59,018 nt of DNA from Pseudolabrys sp. (GCA_019635575.1 JAHBZF010000006.1:1-59018), one strand, 5' to 3'; positions 1 to 9,327 are shown, counted from the first letter of the stretch. The notes: generated by a model not told the origin, from the sequence alone. Numbers and translations are program-made.

Positions 1-12
1 CTTGAGCGACAT
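1..12 (-). CDS. start of a downstream gene, cut by the window edge
   Basis: An ATG on the minus strand is preceded by a GGAGACC ribosome binding site and opens a frame reading Met-Ser-Leu-Lys before the window ends. It lies 21 bases downstream of the acyl-CoA dehydrogenase gene on the same strand, so it is probably the next gene of the same operon. Four codons do not allow a product call. Confidence 0.4.
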
Positions 13-33
13 GATCGGTCTCCGGGCTTGTGC

Positions 34-1779
34 TCAGTTCAACAAAGCGGGCGCGGCCGACAGGCTGTCGGCGCTCTCGGTGACGATGCGCTCCAGCGAC
101 GGGGCCTGCACCGCGACATTCTCCGCGAAGAAGCGGGTGAGGCCGATCCAGCGCGCCGGATCGGCGCCATCCGCGCCACGGATCGCCGCGAGCGCATTGC
201 GCGCGAGGAGACATCCGCCGGTGGCGCTGGCGAACAGCCGCAGGAACGGCGTCGCGCCGGCGAGCGCCGCGTCATTCTTGCCCTGCGCCAGTAGCCAGCG
301 GGCGGCGCGCTCGGTGCAATCGAGCGCTTCGCTGAGCCGCGCGGCCGACGCGCCGAGCGCCGGATCGTTGACGGCGGCCAACTCTGTCACGGTCTGACGC
401 AGTTCGGCAATCAGCGCATCTGCGACCTTGCCGCCGTCGAGCGGCAGCTTGCGGGTGACGAGATCGAGCGCCTGGATGCCGTTGGTGCCTTCATAGATCG
501 CGGCGATGCGCGCATCGCGATAGTGCTGCGCCGCGCCGGTTTCCTCGATGAAGCCCATGCCGCCATGCACCTGCACGCCGAGCGAGGCGACCTCGATGCC
601 GATATCGGTGGAGAACGCCTTGGCGAGCGGGGTGAGCAGCGAGGCGCGCGCCTGCGCGGTCTGCCGCGCCGCCGGATCATCCGCGCGGTGCGCGCGATCG
701 ATGGCGACGCCGGTCGCATAACAGATCGTGCGCGCCGCGGCGGTGAGCGCCTGCATGGTGAGCAGCATACGCTTCACATCGGGGTAGTTGATGATGGTCT
801 GCGGGCCTTGCTTGCGGTCGTGCGCATAAGCCAGCGCCTGCTGCGTCGCGCGATCGGCGATCGCCACGCCCTGCAGGCCGACGGCGAGGCGGGCACGGTT
901 CATCATCGTGAACATCGCCTGCATGCCTTCGTGCTCGCGGCCGATCAGATAACTGATCGCGCCGCCATGATCGCCATAGACCATGGTGCAGGTCGGCGAG
1001 CCGTGGATGCCCATCTTGTGCTCGACCGAATGCGCACGCAGGTCGTTGCGCTCGCCTGGTTTGCCGTCCGCCGTCAGCAGGAACTTCGGCACAAGGAATA
1101 GAGAGATGCCCTTGGTGCCGGCCGGCGCATCGGGGAGGCGGGCCAGCACGAAATGAATGATGTTCTCGGTGAGGTCGTGTTCGCCATAAGTAATGAAGAT
1201 CTTTTGCCCGGTGATGCGATAGGTGCCGTCGCCGGCGCGCTCGGCCCTGGTACGCAGCGCGCCGACATCCGAGCCCGCCTGTGGCTCGGTGAGTTCCATC
1301 GTCCCGGTCCAAACACCGCTGATGAGCTTTTCCAGATAACGCTGTTTCAGGTCGTCGCTGCCGAAATCGGCGAGCGCATCGACCGCCGCCATGGTCAGCA
1401 CCGGGCCGATGCCGAACGCCATCGACGCCGCGTTCCACATTTCGATGCAGGCGGCGTTGACCGCCTGCGGCAGATCCTGGCCGCCCCAGTCGGCCGGGCC
1501 GGCGAGGCCGTTCCAGCCGCCGGCGATCCAGGTCGCGTAGGCATCTTTCCAGCCGGGAGCGGTGGTGACCGCGCCATCCTTGATCGGCGTGCCGCTGGTG
1601 TCGCCGGCGCGGTTGAGCGGCGCGATCACGTCATTGGCGACGCGGCCGGCTTCCTCCAGCACGGCGGCGACATCGGCTTCGGTCAGGTCGCCATAAAGGC
1701 CATCGGCCAGCGCCCGGTCGAAGCCAGCGGCATTCCGCAAGGTAAAGACGATATCCGACACCGGCGCGCGATAGGTCAT
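34..1779 (-). CDS. acyl-CoA dehydrogenase with C-terminal extension (DmdC/FadE-like)
   Basis: A 581-residue flavin-dependent acyl-CoA dehydrogenase, expected to oxidise an acyl-CoA thioester to the 2-enoyl-CoA in the cytoplasm. The family core is plain: the LTEPQAGSDVG substrate/FAD segment, the ITGQKIFITYGEHD strand, and IYEGTNGIQA carrying the usual catalytic Glu. The length of about 580-600 with an extra C-terminal domain matches the subgroup that includes 3-methylmercaptopropionyl-CoA dehydrogenase (DmdC), but substrate cannot be assigned. The chosen ATG at 1779 follows GAGGAA at a good distance; the open frame extends further upstream without a better signal. The next gene on this strand begins 21 bases downstream. 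Confidence 0.88.
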   Translation of the reverse strand: MTYRAPVSDIVFTLRNAAGFDRALADGLYGDLTEADVAAVLEEAGRVANDVIAPLNRAGDTSGTPIKDGAVTTAPGWKDAYATWIAGGWNGLAGPADWGGQDLPQAVNAACIEMWNAASMAFGIGPVLTMAAVDALADFGSDDLKQRYLEKLISGVWTGTMELTEPQAGSDVGALRTRAERAGDGTYRITGQKIFITYGEHDLTENIIHFVLARLPDAPAGTKGISLFLVPKFLLTADGKPGERNDLRAHSVEHKMGIHGSPTCTMVYGDHGGAISYLIGREHEGMQAMFTMMNRARLAVGLQGVAIADRATQQALAYAHDRKQGPQTIINYPDVKRMLLTMQALTAAARTICYATGVAIDRAHRADDPAARQTAQARASLLTPLAKAFSTDIGIEVASLGVQVHGGMGFIEETGAAQHYRDARIAAIYEGTNGIQALDLVTRKLPLDGGKVADALIAELRQTVTELAAVNDPALGASAARLSEALDCTERAARWLLAQGKNDAALAGATPFLRLFASATGGCLLARNALAAIRGADGADPARWIGLTRFFAENVAVQAPSLERIVTESADSLSAAPALLN

Positions 1780-2010
1780 CGTGGTTCCTCGGGCTGTCCT
1801 CGCGACACCGCGCCACGGCCGGGCGGATTTTCGCGATTTTCGCCATCCTAGGCGGCGTCCCCCGGCGGTCAACGCCTGTGCGTGACAGACACAATGCGTT
1901 GCGATAGGCAGGATCGGCCGGTATGGTCCGCGCGCCGCGCGAGGCCCCGGACCATCCGATCAGATCGACCGTTGAGGTCAGGCGATCAGGCCGGGCGTTT
2001 CGCGGCCGGA

Positions 2011-2085
2011 TGGGGCATAGCCAAGTGGTAAGGCAGCGGATTTTGATTCCGCCATTCCCTGGTTCGAATCCAGGTGCCCCAGCCA
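2011..2085 (+). tRNA. tRNA-Gln, anticodon TTG
   Basis: A full cloverleaf can be folded. The acceptor stem TGGGGCA (2011-2017) pairs with TGCCCCA (2075-2081), followed by discriminator G and an encoded CCA (2083-2085). The anticodon stem GCGGA/TCCGC encloses loop TTTTGAT, giving anticodon TTG at 2043-2045. The T loop contains GGTTCGAATCC. No integrase or copy of the 3' end was seen nearby, so there is no sign of integration at this tRNA. Confidence 0.96.
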
Positions 2086-2509
2086 GCCACAGAACCGATG
2101 CGGCGGGGTTGGAAGTCTCTGCAAACGGCAGTTCCTAAAAGGCCGTCCCTTAACTCAGTTGGCGTCTACCGCAGTTTCTGCGCGGCTTTCAGGGGTTGGA
2201 GGACCGCTCACCCTGCGGACGATGACGCCGCTCATGCCAACATCGTCGGCCTTGTGTGCTTTCGTAACGGCGTCGCTGCGTCGTCGCCGCTGGTCGGACT
2301 GGTGTGCATGCGCATCTGTGCATGCGCATCACCGCCGCCGTCGCTGCCTGGGAGAACGGTTGTTGCGAAAGCTTCCACCTGAGGCACAGGTCTGGCCGGC
2401 AACAACGGCGGCGGAAATGTCAGCTCTCAACTAACATTCCAACCGGACCACTCAGTCGGGGCCAGTCAGCACCTTGCGATCCGGTTGTTATTACCGATTC
2501 CAGCCCCGG
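2086..2509. other. 424-base stretch without a recognisable gene
   Basis: The spacer between tRNA-Gln and the TctC gene holds only short unconvincing frames with no plausible ribosome binding sites and no family resemblance. The only structure noticed is a 14-bp tandem repeat at 2303-2330. It could be decayed coding sequence, but no remnant was identified. Confidence 0.5.
2303..2330. repeat. two tandem copies of a 14-bp unit
   Basis: The unit TGTGCATGCGCATC occurs twice head to tail at 2303-2316 and 2317-2330. Each copy contains the short palindromes GCATGC and ATGCGCAT. The function is unknown and it may be simple slippage. Confidence 0.8.
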
Positions 2510-3508
2510 CTATTTTGGGGAAATTCCGGCCTGACGAATAATGTGCTTCCAGCGGCTTATATCCGTTTTAAGGAGGTGCGAAAGCTGGTCGCCGTCGGTG
2601 ATGTCGGGTGTCAGCGCGAGCGCTTGCAGCCGGGTCTTCACATCGGGAAGCGCGCTGATCTCCCGCATCTCCTTCTGCATCACCGCGATGACCGACGATG
2701 GTGTGCCGGCTGGCGCGAACATTCCGTACCAGAGGTCGACATTGAAATCCTTGTCGCTGATCTGTTCGTCGATGGTCTTCAGGTTGGCGACTTGCGGGAT
2801 CGAGACCGGGCTGGAGATGCCGATGGCGCGGATGCGACCGTCGGCAAGGTTCGGCAGTGCCGATTGCACCGGCATGAACATCGCGCTGACTTCGTTGCGG
2901 ATCAGCCCCGTCAGCGCGTCGCCCGCCCCCTTGTAGGGGATGTGCACCATGTTGATGCCGGTCGCGCTGCGGAACAGCTCCATCGCCAGATGTTGCGGTG
3001 TGGAAACGCCCGGTGAGGCGTAGTTCATGCCGCCCGGATTCGCTTTCGCCAGTGCCACCAGTTCGCTGACGTTGCTGGCCTTGGTGTCCTTGCTCACCAC
3101 CAGCACCATCGCCCCCTTCAGCCACAAACCGATCGGCGCGAAACTTTTGACCGGATCGTAGGTGAGATCGAACAGGCTCGGGCTCATCGCCAGCGTGTTG
3201 GCGACGAGCAGCAAGGTATATCCATCCGGATTGGCTTTCGCGACCGCGGCCGAACCGATATTGCCGGCGGCACCGACGCGGTTTTCGACGATCACCGGCT
3301 GCTTGAGCCGCTGCTGCATCTTGTCGGCGAGCATGCGCGCCGCGATGTCGATGCCGGTGCCGGCGCTATACGGCACCACCAGCGTCACCATCTGCGACGG
3401 ATAGGAGTCGGCGAAGGTCCGCTCGGGCGCCGCGGCGACCATGCCGCAGGCCACGGCGAGGGCGGCCAGTCCGTGAACGAGCCGTTGCGGGATCAGTGTC
3501 AACATCAT
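2510..3508 (-). CDS. orphan TctC/Bug-family periplasmic binding protein
   Basis: A 332-residue extracytoplasmic solute receptor of the tripartite tricarboxylate transporter (Bug/TctC) family. It has an N-terminal signal peptide of about 34 residues and the family signatures VTLVVPYSAGTGIDIAARMLA and IVENRVGAAGNIG, with PDGYTLLL. No TctA or TctB membrane gene lies beside it, which is usual for this family. It is 21 bases downstream of a Rieske oxygenase gene on the same strand, so it may capture the aromatic acid used by that enzyme (inference). Two ATG codons stand in tandem at the start; AGAAAG precedes them. Confidence 0.9.
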   Translation of the reverse strand: MMLTLIPQRLVHGLAALAVACGMVAAAPERTFADSYPSQMVTLVVPYSAGTGIDIAARMLADKMQQRLKQPVIVENRVGAAGNIGSAAVAKANPDGYTLLLVANTLAMSPSLFDLTYDPVKSFAPIGLWLKGAMVLVVSKDTKASNVSELVALAKANPGGMNYASPGVSTPQHLAMELFRSATGINMVHIPYKGAGDALTGLIRNEVSAMFMPVQSALPNLADGRIRAIGISSPVSIPQVANLKTIDEQISDKDFNVDLWYGMFAPAGTPSSVIAVMQKEMREISALPDVKTRLQALALTPDITDGDQLSHLLKTDISRWKHIIRQAGISPK

Positions 3509-3529
3509 CTTTCTCTATTCCCTTCGCGT

Positions 3530-4753
3530 TCAGACCGGGAAAACCAGCGTGGCCTGGCTCGGCGTTATTTCGCCGTCGCCGGTTCTGTTGCCTTGCAGTT
3601 TCTGTGCCGCGAAGGCTGCCGCCATCCGCCGGCGGATCCGGGTCATGTCGCGGTCCGGGGAGAGCAGCAACTCGTTGGCGCGGGATTCGACGAGGTCGCC
3701 GCCGGCCGCCGCCATCATGCTGTCTTCCGCCGATGTCTTGAGCTGGCGCGGCCGCACCACCTTCTCGAAGTGAGCCTTCAGGCGCGTGCGGTCTTCCTCG
3801 GTTTCCGCGCGCCAGGCGGCGTAACGGAACATGCGGGTCTGGGTGTAGTTGATCGGCACCTGGAACAGCCGCGAGACGTAGGGCGCGGCATTCTCGACCG
3901 GACGCAGCGCATTGGTGACGATCGCCGGCAGGTTGAACCGCTCGCCGCGCAGCGGCGCCAGCTTGTGGCCGTGTTCGAGGTGGTTGCCGTCGAGGTCGAC
4001 CGAAATGCCGCGCAGGCCGTGGCCGTCGGTCTCGACGATCTGCACGCGCCGATCGGCGAGCGGTACGGCGCGTTTGCCGTCGGCCTTCTTTGCCTCCAGT
4101 TCCGCCAAAGCCTCTTTGTCGAGATATTGCAGGACGGCGTCATGTTGCTGCGATTCAACATGCAGGGTGACGGCGTGGTACGCATCGCTGCCGTCAATGA
4201 CGAGCAGCCAGTTCGCGTTCCAGATTTCCGTCGGCAGCAGGAAATGCACGAACTTGTCCGGCTGGAACAGCTCTTCCGGCAGCGATTCTTCGAGCGGTGG
4301 GGCGGGGAATTTCTCCTCGTCGCCGAGATAGGCCCAGATCAGTCCGCCGACTTCCGCCGCGCGATAGCTGCGCACGCAGAGTTTCTTGCGGACGGCGGGG
4401 GTGGTTTCCTGTTCCCACGGGATCAAGGTGCAATCGCCGCCGCCGGCGAAGCGCAAGCCGTGATACGAGCACTGCAATTCGTCTCCCAGCACGCGTCCGA
4501 CGGACAATTTCACGTAGCGATGCGGGCAGCGGTCGAACAGAACCTGCGGCGCGCCCTTGGAGTCGCGGAATACGACCAGGTCTTCATTGAGGCAGGTGAC
4601 CGGCACCGGCGTCCCGGCCGGCACTTCGCTGCTCTGGATGATGGGGTACCAGAAGTTGCGCAGGCCGAGCTCGAGTCCGGCGGGCACGCCGCGGACGAGT
4701 TCAGGAACGGATGAAGCGGCGGGATTGCGTTGCAGGGAAGCAGCGTCGGCCAT
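3530..4753 (-). CDS. Rieske-type aromatic ring-hydroxylating oxygenase, large subunit
   Basis: A 407-residue oxygenase with an N-terminal Rieske [2Fe-2S] domain (C76-P-H78 and C95-S-Y-H98) and a C-terminal mononuclear iron domain, in which NWLLVIDGSDAYHAVTLH supplies H193 and H198 as iron ligands. Such enzymes add oxygen to aromatic acids or remove O-methyl groups, using electrons from a separate reductase. No reductase gene is adjacent. The ATG at 4753 is preferred because GGAGAC stands 8 bases before it; an upstream GTG in frame lacks such a site. The gene follows a LysR gene on the same strand, with a LysR-like palindrome (4856-4868) between them. The substrate is unknown. Confidence 0.9.
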   Translation of the reverse strand: MADAASLQRNPAASSVPELVRGVPAGLELGLRNFWYPIIQSSEVPAGTPVPVTCLNEDLVVFRDSKGAPQVLFDRCPHRYVKLSVGRVLGDELQCSYHGLRFAGGGDCTLIPWEQETTPAVRKKLCVRSYRAAEVGGLIWAYLGDEEKFPAPPLEESLPEELFQPDKFVHFLLPTEIWNANWLLVIDGSDAYHAVTLHVESQQHDAVLQYLDKEALAELEAKKADGKRAVPLADRRVQIVETDGHGLRGISVDLDGNHLEHGHKLAPLRGERFNLPAIVTNALRPVENAAPYVSRLFQVPINYTQTRMFRYAAWRAETEEDRTRLKAHFEKVVRPRQLKTSAEDSMMAAAGGDLVESRANELLLSPDRDMTRIRRRMAAAFAAQKLQGNRTGDGEITPSQATLVFPV

Positions 4754-4855
4754 GTCGGGTCTCCGATATTCGGCGTTTGCAGCAACCGGGCTGCGGTCGC
4801 CGTTCACCCGTTCAGGCTAGGTGCTGTTTGGAATGAATCGCAAATAAGCAGCCCG

Positions 4856-4868
4856 CATAAGCCTTATG
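4856..4868. promoter_or_regulatory. candidate LysR-type operator
   Basis: The sequence CATAAG-C-CTTATG is a perfect 13-bp dyad resembling LysR-type binding boxes. It lies about 100 bases upstream of the Rieske gene start and just downstream of the LysR gene stop. Regulation by that LysR protein is inferred from position only. Confidence 0.4.
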
Positions 4869-4896
4869 AGCACGGCTCATGCAACGGCGTTTGTTG

Positions 4897-5868
4897 TCAG
4901 CGCTTGCCGCGTCGCGGATTTTTTCGCTGGCTGCCGAATTCGGAGGACCATGCGTGCGTCGTATCGCTGCTGCGGAACAGCCGCACGAAATTTTGCCGCA
5001 GCCACATATTGGCGGGATCCCGGTGAAAGCGTTCGTGCCAATAAACCTTGAGGTCATAACGCGGCAGAGCGATGGGCGGCGGCAGCACCTTGAGCGGCAA
5101 GTGTCGTGAAAACGCGTTGGCGAGGCCGGACGGCATGATCACCAGAAGGTTCGTCTCCGCGATCAGCATCGGCAACACGACAAAGTCAGGAACGTTGAGC
5201 TGAACCCGGCGGCGGATGGCGTGTTTGGCGAAGGCGCGCTCGACCACCGCATGAGCCATGCCGCTCGGATCGGCAACCGCATGCTCGACCTTGAGGAACG
5301 CATCGAGCGACATGCCGTGGCGGAACAGCGGATGAGCCTTGCGCACGACGCAGACATATTTGGTGCGATAGAGCAGGCTTTGATGAAAGCCCGCGGTCAG
5401 GTTGGTGAAAAACCCGACCGCCAGATCGACTTCGCCGGAGGCGAGCGCTTCGCCCGGATTGCCGGTCGCGATCTGATGCACTTTCAGCGTTGTCGCCGGC
5501 GCTTCGCGCGCCAGCAGCGTCGCAAGCTGCGGCAGGAATGCGAGCTGGCCGATATTGTTGAGATAGATGTTGAAGCGCCGGTTGGCGGTGGCCGGATCGA
5601 ATTTCTGCGCGGTAGCGAGTCCGTCGCGCAATGTCTCGAGCGCGGAATGCGCGGCCTGGCAGAGCCGCGTGCCGTAGGGCGTCGGCGTCAGTCCGCCGGT
5701 ACTGCGCACGAACAAGGCGTCGCCGAGCTGGTTGCGCAGGCGCGCCAGCGCGTGGCTCGCCGCCGACTGGGTGATGCCAAGACGGCCTGCGGCAGCAGAC
5801 AGATTGCTGGTTTCGGCAAGCGCAGCGAGCAAACGCCACTGCGTCATATCAATTCCGTTGAGCGACAT
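4897..5868 (-). CDS. LysR-family transcriptional regulator
   Basis: A 323-residue regulator with the N-terminal winged helix-turn-helix typical of the family (NLSAAAGRLGITQSAASHAL, residues about 22-41) and a C-terminal effector-binding domain. It lies on the same strand as, and 143 bases upstream of, the Rieske oxygenase gene, and is divergent from the TRAP operon at 6212. Either could be its target. The family usually activates adjacent catabolic genes when it binds an aromatic ligand. Confidence 0.92.
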   Translation of the reverse strand: MSLNGIDMTQWRLLAALAETSNLSAAAGRLGITQSAASHALARLRNQLGDALFVRSTGGLTPTPYGTRLCQAAHSALETLRDGLATAQKFDPATANRRFNIYLNNIGQLAFLPQLATLLAREAPATTLKVHQIATGNPGEALASGEVDLAVGFFTNLTAGFHQSLLYRTKYVCVVRKAHPLFRHGMSLDAFLKVEHAVADPSGMAHAVVERAFAKHAIRRRVQLNVPDFVVLPMLIAETNLLVIMPSGLANAFSRHLPLKVLPPPIALPRYDLKVYWHERFHRDPANMWLRQNFVRLFRSSDTTHAWSSEFGSQRKNPRRGKR

Positions 5869-6097
5869 ATCTCAGCCTATCGAATTTCGCGCCCCTTGCC
5901 GAGAAGCGGCCGGTCATGCGGCGATCTGCGCGCGAGCGCCCTAAAACAGGGCGTTTTCCACATCCTGTTTGCTGCGCCCGAGAGGCAGATCTTCCCGCCG
6001 GTCGGGTGCGTCTCCGCAAATCGCTGTGGTTCTGCCCAATTATCGGCGCGCCCTGCGCAACATTCTGGCAGCGCAACTGCCTCTTGCAAACCAAAAT

Positions 6098-6119
6098 TAG
6101 ATAGGTACCAATCTATCTA
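6098..6119. promoter_or_regulatory. palindromic operator upstream of the TRAP operon (site A of the 14-bp motif)
   Basis: Arms TAGATAG and CTATCTA are separated by 8 bases. The right part, 6106-6119, reads TACCAATCTATCTA and matches 14-mers at 9314-9327 (TAGTAATCTATATA) and 13593-13606 (TAGCAATCTAACTA). All three sit in promoter regions of this aromatic cluster. The MarR protein at 11569 is the most likely binder (inference). The remainder of the 343-base gap (5869-6211) shows nothing else. Confidence 0.5.
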
Positions 6120-6211
6120 GTTTGCGGCCATGGGGCAGCAGGGCCACGGCGGAGCCGGGGTTCGCTGTAGGGCCGCGGGCGGTCGTCGGTTCCGGAGTTC
6201 AGGGGAAATCC

Positions 6212-7273
6212 ATGATGAAATTTACGGGCAAGGCGCTCTTTGCCGTCGCGTTGCTGACGGGTGCGCTGACGCATGTCGCGACGTTGGATCAGGCGCGGGC
6301 CGATGAGACCCGCCTCAAGCTGCATACCTATGTGCCGCTCGGCGTGCCGCCGATGGCGCACCTGATCAAGCCCTGGACCGATGAATTGGCCAAGGCGTCG
6401 AACGGCCAACTCAAGATCGATATCTATCCGTTGATGCAGCTTGGCGGCCGACAGCCGCAACTCGTGGATCAGGTCAAGGACGGCGTCGTCGATCTGGTCT
6501 GGACGCTGCTCGGCGCGACGCCGGGCCGTTTCCCGCGGACCGAGGTGTTCGAACTGCCGTTTACCCACAAGAGCACGCTCGCGACCAATCTGGCTCTGCG
6601 CGATATGTTGCCGCAGGAACTGGCGGGGGATTTCGCGGACTACAAGATCCTGCTGCTGCATGTCCATGCCGGCAACGCGATCCACATGAAGGACCAGGCC
6701 TTGCAGAAGCTTGAGGATTTCAAGCTCAAGAAGATCCGGTCGCCGGGCCAGATTTCCACCGAGTTTCTCGAGTCGATCGGCTCGACGCCGATTGCCACTA
6801 CGCTGACCGACGTCTCGTCGATGATGTCACGCGGCGTGATGGATGGCGCGCTGTTGCCGTTCGACGTGCTGCCCTCGATCAAGCTGAACAGCCTGGTGCG
6901 CTATCACGTCCTGATGGCAGGCGATCAGCGGCCGACCACCGCGGTGTTCATGCTGGCCATGAACAAGAAAAAGTATGAGGCGCTGGCGCCGGAGTTGCGC
7001 AAGCTGATCGACGACACGACCGGCATCGATATGTCGAAGAAGGCTGCCGAAGTGATGGACCGGTTCGACCAGCTCGGCATCAAGGCGGCGCAGGACAGCG
7101 GCGCCAAGCTGATCACGCTCTCCGCAGCGGAAACCGACAAGGTCAAGCATGCGGCGGAGCCGGTGGTTGCCGCCTGGAGGAAGAAGCTCTCGGACGCCGG
7201 CGTCGATGCCAAGGCGATCCTGGCGCGTTCTCAGGAGCTTGGCGGCAAATACGCGACGAAGGCACCCCAGTGA
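6212..7273 (+). CDS. TRAP transporter substrate-binding protein (DctP family)
   Basis: A 353-residue periplasmic binding protein for a TRAP (sodium- or proton-driven) transporter. The signal peptide spans about residues 1-30, ending in an AxA-type site before DETRLKLH. The DctP core is recognisable, including the segment KKIRSPGQISTEFLESIGSTPIA that carries the conserved carboxylate-binding Arg. The start is ATG 6212 after AGGGGAA; a second ATG follows directly. The gene overlaps dctQ by 4 bases. The downstream Rieske monooxygenase genes suggest an aromatic or methoxylated acid as ligand (inference). Confidence 0.93.
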   Translation: MMKFTGKALFAVALLTGALTHVATLDQARADETRLKLHTYVPLGVPPMAHLIKPWTDELAKASNGQLKIDIYPLMQLGGRQPQLVDQVKDGVVDLVWTLLGATPGRFPRTEVFELPFTHKSTLATNLALRDMLPQELAGDFADYKILLLHVHAGNAIHMKDQALQKLEDFKLKKIRSPGQISTEFLESIGSTPIATTLTDVSSMMSRGVMDGALLPFDVLPSIKLNSLVRYHVLMAGDQRPTTAVFMLAMNKKKYEALAPELRKLIDDTTGIDMSKKAAEVMDRFDQLGIKAAQDSGAKLITLSAAETDKVKHAAEPVVAAWRKKLSDAGVDAKAILARSQELGGKYATKAPQ

Positions 7274-7803
7274 CATCCGGCCAGGGGGCCGGCAGCGGGC
7301 TGGTGAGCACAGGACGAATTCTTCTCGTCCTGTGTCGCATCACCGCGCTGCTCGGCGGCGCCGTTCTCGCCGGCATGATCGGCATGGACGTTGCGAGCAT
7401 CGTCGGGCGGGTGCTGATCTCAAAAACCGTGCCGGGTGATTTCGAACTCATCGAGATCGGCACCGCGGTGACCGCGCTGCTGTTTCTGCCTTACTGCCAG
7501 ATCATGCGGCAAAACGTGACCATCGATCTGCTGGTCCGCGATCATCACGCCCGATTGCTGCCGGTATGCAATGCCGTCGGCAATCTGCTGTTCACCGTGT
7601 TTGCGGTGATTGTGGCGTGGCGCTCGGTCGACGGCGGGATCGATCTTTGGCGCGGCGGCGACATGACCAGTGCGCTGCATCTGCCGCTGTGGCCGGTTTT
7701 TCCGATCGTCGTCGTGACCTTCGCGCTGCTCGCGATCGTCTCGTTCTACAATTTTTTGTGCGACATCGCGGCGCTGCGTGGGCGTCCTGTCGTCCTGCAT
7801 TGA
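7270..7803 (+). CDS. TRAP transporter small permease (DctQ family)
   Basis: A 177-residue membrane protein with four hydrophobic segments, the size and layout of TRAP small permeases. The GTG start overlaps the dctP stop (GTGA), which points to translational coupling. It forms the membrane complex with the large permease encoded next, 11 bases downstream. Confidence 0.9.
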   Translation: MTSGQGAGSGLVSTGRILLVLCRITALLGGAVLAGMIGMDVASIVGRVLISKTVPGDFELIEIGTAVTALLFLPYCQIMRQNVTIDLLVRDHHARLLPVCNAVGNLLFTVFAVIVAWRSVDGGIDLWRGGDMTSALHLPLWPVFPIVVVTFALLAIVSFYNFLCDIAALRGRPVVLH

Positions 7804-7814
7804 AGGCCTGACCC

Positions 7815-9140
7815 ATGACCGGCGCGGAAATCGGCGTTGCAGGAATTGTGCTGCTTTTGGTTCTGTTGTTCCTGCGCATTCCCATTGGAATCGCGATGGT
7901 GTCGGTCGGCCTGGGCGGCTACGCGCTGCTCAACGGCGTGGATGCGACGCTGAATTATCTCAAGACCGCGACATACTGGCGCTTCTCGACCTATGATCTG
8001 TCGGTCGTCCCGATGTTTCTTCTTATGGGGGAACTGGCGGCGGGAGCGGGGTTGAGCAGCAGCCTGTTCCGGGCTGCGGCGACCGTGATGGGCCGCTTTC
8101 GCGGCGGCATGGCGATGTCGGTGATCGGCGCCTGCGCGGCATTCGGTGCGATCTGTGGCTCATCGCTGGCAACGGCCGCCACCATGACCCGCGTCGCCTT
8201 GCCGGAGCTTGAGCGCTATCGCTACGGCGCGCCGCTGACGGTCGGCTCGCTCGCGGCCGGCGGCACGCTGGGCATTCTGATCCCGCCCTCGATTGCGCTC
8301 GTCATCTACGCCATCGTGGTCGAAGGAAACATCGTCTCGATGTTCGCGGCGGCGATGGTTCCGGGCATTCTGGCGGCGATCGGTTACATCATCGCCATCC
8401 GTATCTATGTGTGGTTCAAGCCGGAGGCGGGGCCTGCGGGGCCGAAGGCTTCCGTTGGCGAGATGGCGCGCGCTTTCGCGGATACCTGGCCGATCCTGCT
8501 GATCTTCCTGCTGGTGATCGGCGGCATCTATATCGGCTGGTTCACCCCGACCGAAGCGGCCGCCATCGGTGCATTCGGCACGGGCGCCGCCGCGTTCTGG
8601 CTCGGTGGCATGCGCTGGCGCGGCCTGGTCGAGGCGCTTTTGCGCACGGCCAGCGCCACGGCGATGATCTTCCTGATCGTTCTCGGCGCCGAGTTCCTCA
8701 ATTCGTTCTTTGCCCTGACGCGGATCGCGATGGTAGCGGCCGATATGATCGCACAAAGCGGCTTGCAGCCGCTGCTGGTCGTCGCGGTGATCCTGATCAT
8801 CTATCTGATCCTCGGCTGCGTCATGGACAGTCTGTCCATGATCCTGCTCACGCTGCCGATCTTCTGGCCGATCCTGACCTCGCTCGACTTCGGCATGGAC
8901 CCCGAACATTTCAAAATGTGGTTCGGGGTGCTGGTGTTGGTGGTCGTCGAGTTCGGCCTGATCACGCCGCCAGTGGGCCTCAACCTGATGATCATCAGTT
9001 CGATGGCGCCGCATGTTCCGACGGCACAGCTTTACCGCGGCGTGGTGCCGTTCATTCTCTCGGATCTGGTGCGCATCGCCGTGCTGTTCGCATTCCCGAT
9101 CCTCTCGCTCGCATTGCCGATTTTCCTGGCGGTCCGATAA
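7815..9140 (+). CDS. TRAP transporter large permease (DctM family)
   Basis: A 441-residue protein with about twelve membrane segments and the DctM signatures: GAICGSSLATAATM, GGTLGILIPPSIALVIYA, and GWFTPTEAAAIGAF. It is the transport channel of the DctPQM set and the last gene before a perfect hairpin at 9147-9170. Confidence 0.94.
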   Translation: MTGAEIGVAGIVLLLVLLFLRIPIGIAMVSVGLGGYALLNGVDATLNYLKTATYWRFSTYDLSVVPMFLLMGELAAGAGLSSSLFRAAATVMGRFRGGMAMSVIGACAAFGAICGSSLATAATMTRVALPELERYRYGAPLTVGSLAAGGTLGILIPPSIALVIYAIVVEGNIVSMFAAAMVPGILAAIGYIIAIRIYVWFKPEAGPAGPKASVGEMARAFADTWPILLIFLLVIGGIYIGWFTPTEAAAIGAFGTGAAAFWLGGMRWRGLVEALLRTASATAMIFLIVLGAEFLNSFFALTRIAMVAADMIAQSGLQPLLVVAVILIIYLILGCVMDSLSMILLTLPIFWPILTSLDFGMDPEHFKMWFGVLVLVVVEFGLITPPVGLNLMIISSMAPHVPTAQLYRGVVPFILSDLVRIAVLFAFPILSLALPIFLAVR

Positions 9141-9146
9141 GCGAAT

Positions 9147-9170
9147 CCGGGAAGCCCCGAGGCTTCCCGG
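9147..9170 (+). terminator. hairpin after the TRAP operon
   Basis: A perfect 10-bp stem, CCGGGAAGCC paired with GGCTTCCCGG, has loop CCGA and begins 7 bases after the dctM stop. No T-run follows directly, so it may be an imperfect terminator or an mRNA-stabilising hairpin. Confidence 0.6.
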
Positions 9171-9308
9171 ATGCCTTGCGGATTTTCCCGGTTGCCGGGA
9201 CGGATTTCGGGTTGCGAGGGTTTTTTCGGATGTTGTGAAAGGCCTTCCCTGGAAGCCGTTGAGGAGTTTCCGGCAGCCGTCTTTACAGCCGTTCCAACCA
9301 GCTATAGA

Positions 9309-9327
9309 ATAGATAGTAATCTATATA
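9309..9327. promoter_or_regulatory. operator-like dyad upstream of the VanAB-type operon (site B)
   Basis: ATAGAT-AGTA-ATCTAT forms a 16-bp dyad at 9309-9324. Within it and just beyond, 9314-9327 reads TAGTAATCTATATA, matching the 14-mer shared with 6106-6119 and 13593-13606. It lies about 35 bases upstream of the oxygenase start. Confidence 0.5.

Noticed and set aside
2011-2509. tRNA-Gln as an integration site for a genomic island
   Set aside because: No integrase, no second copy of the tRNA 3' end and no transposase were seen in the window. The accessory content to the right is suggestive only.
2086-2509. Small frames after the tRNA as a hypothetical gene
   Set aside because: They show no ribosome binding site, are low in family-like sequence and have several competing frames, so none can be supported.
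8160-9014. Long open frame on the minus strand opposite the first dctM gene
   Set aside because: It is rich in Arg, His, Asp and Gln as expected for the complement of a GC-rich membrane-protein gene, shows no family motif and has no ribosome binding site. The same applies to the frame opposite the second dctM (29071-29919).
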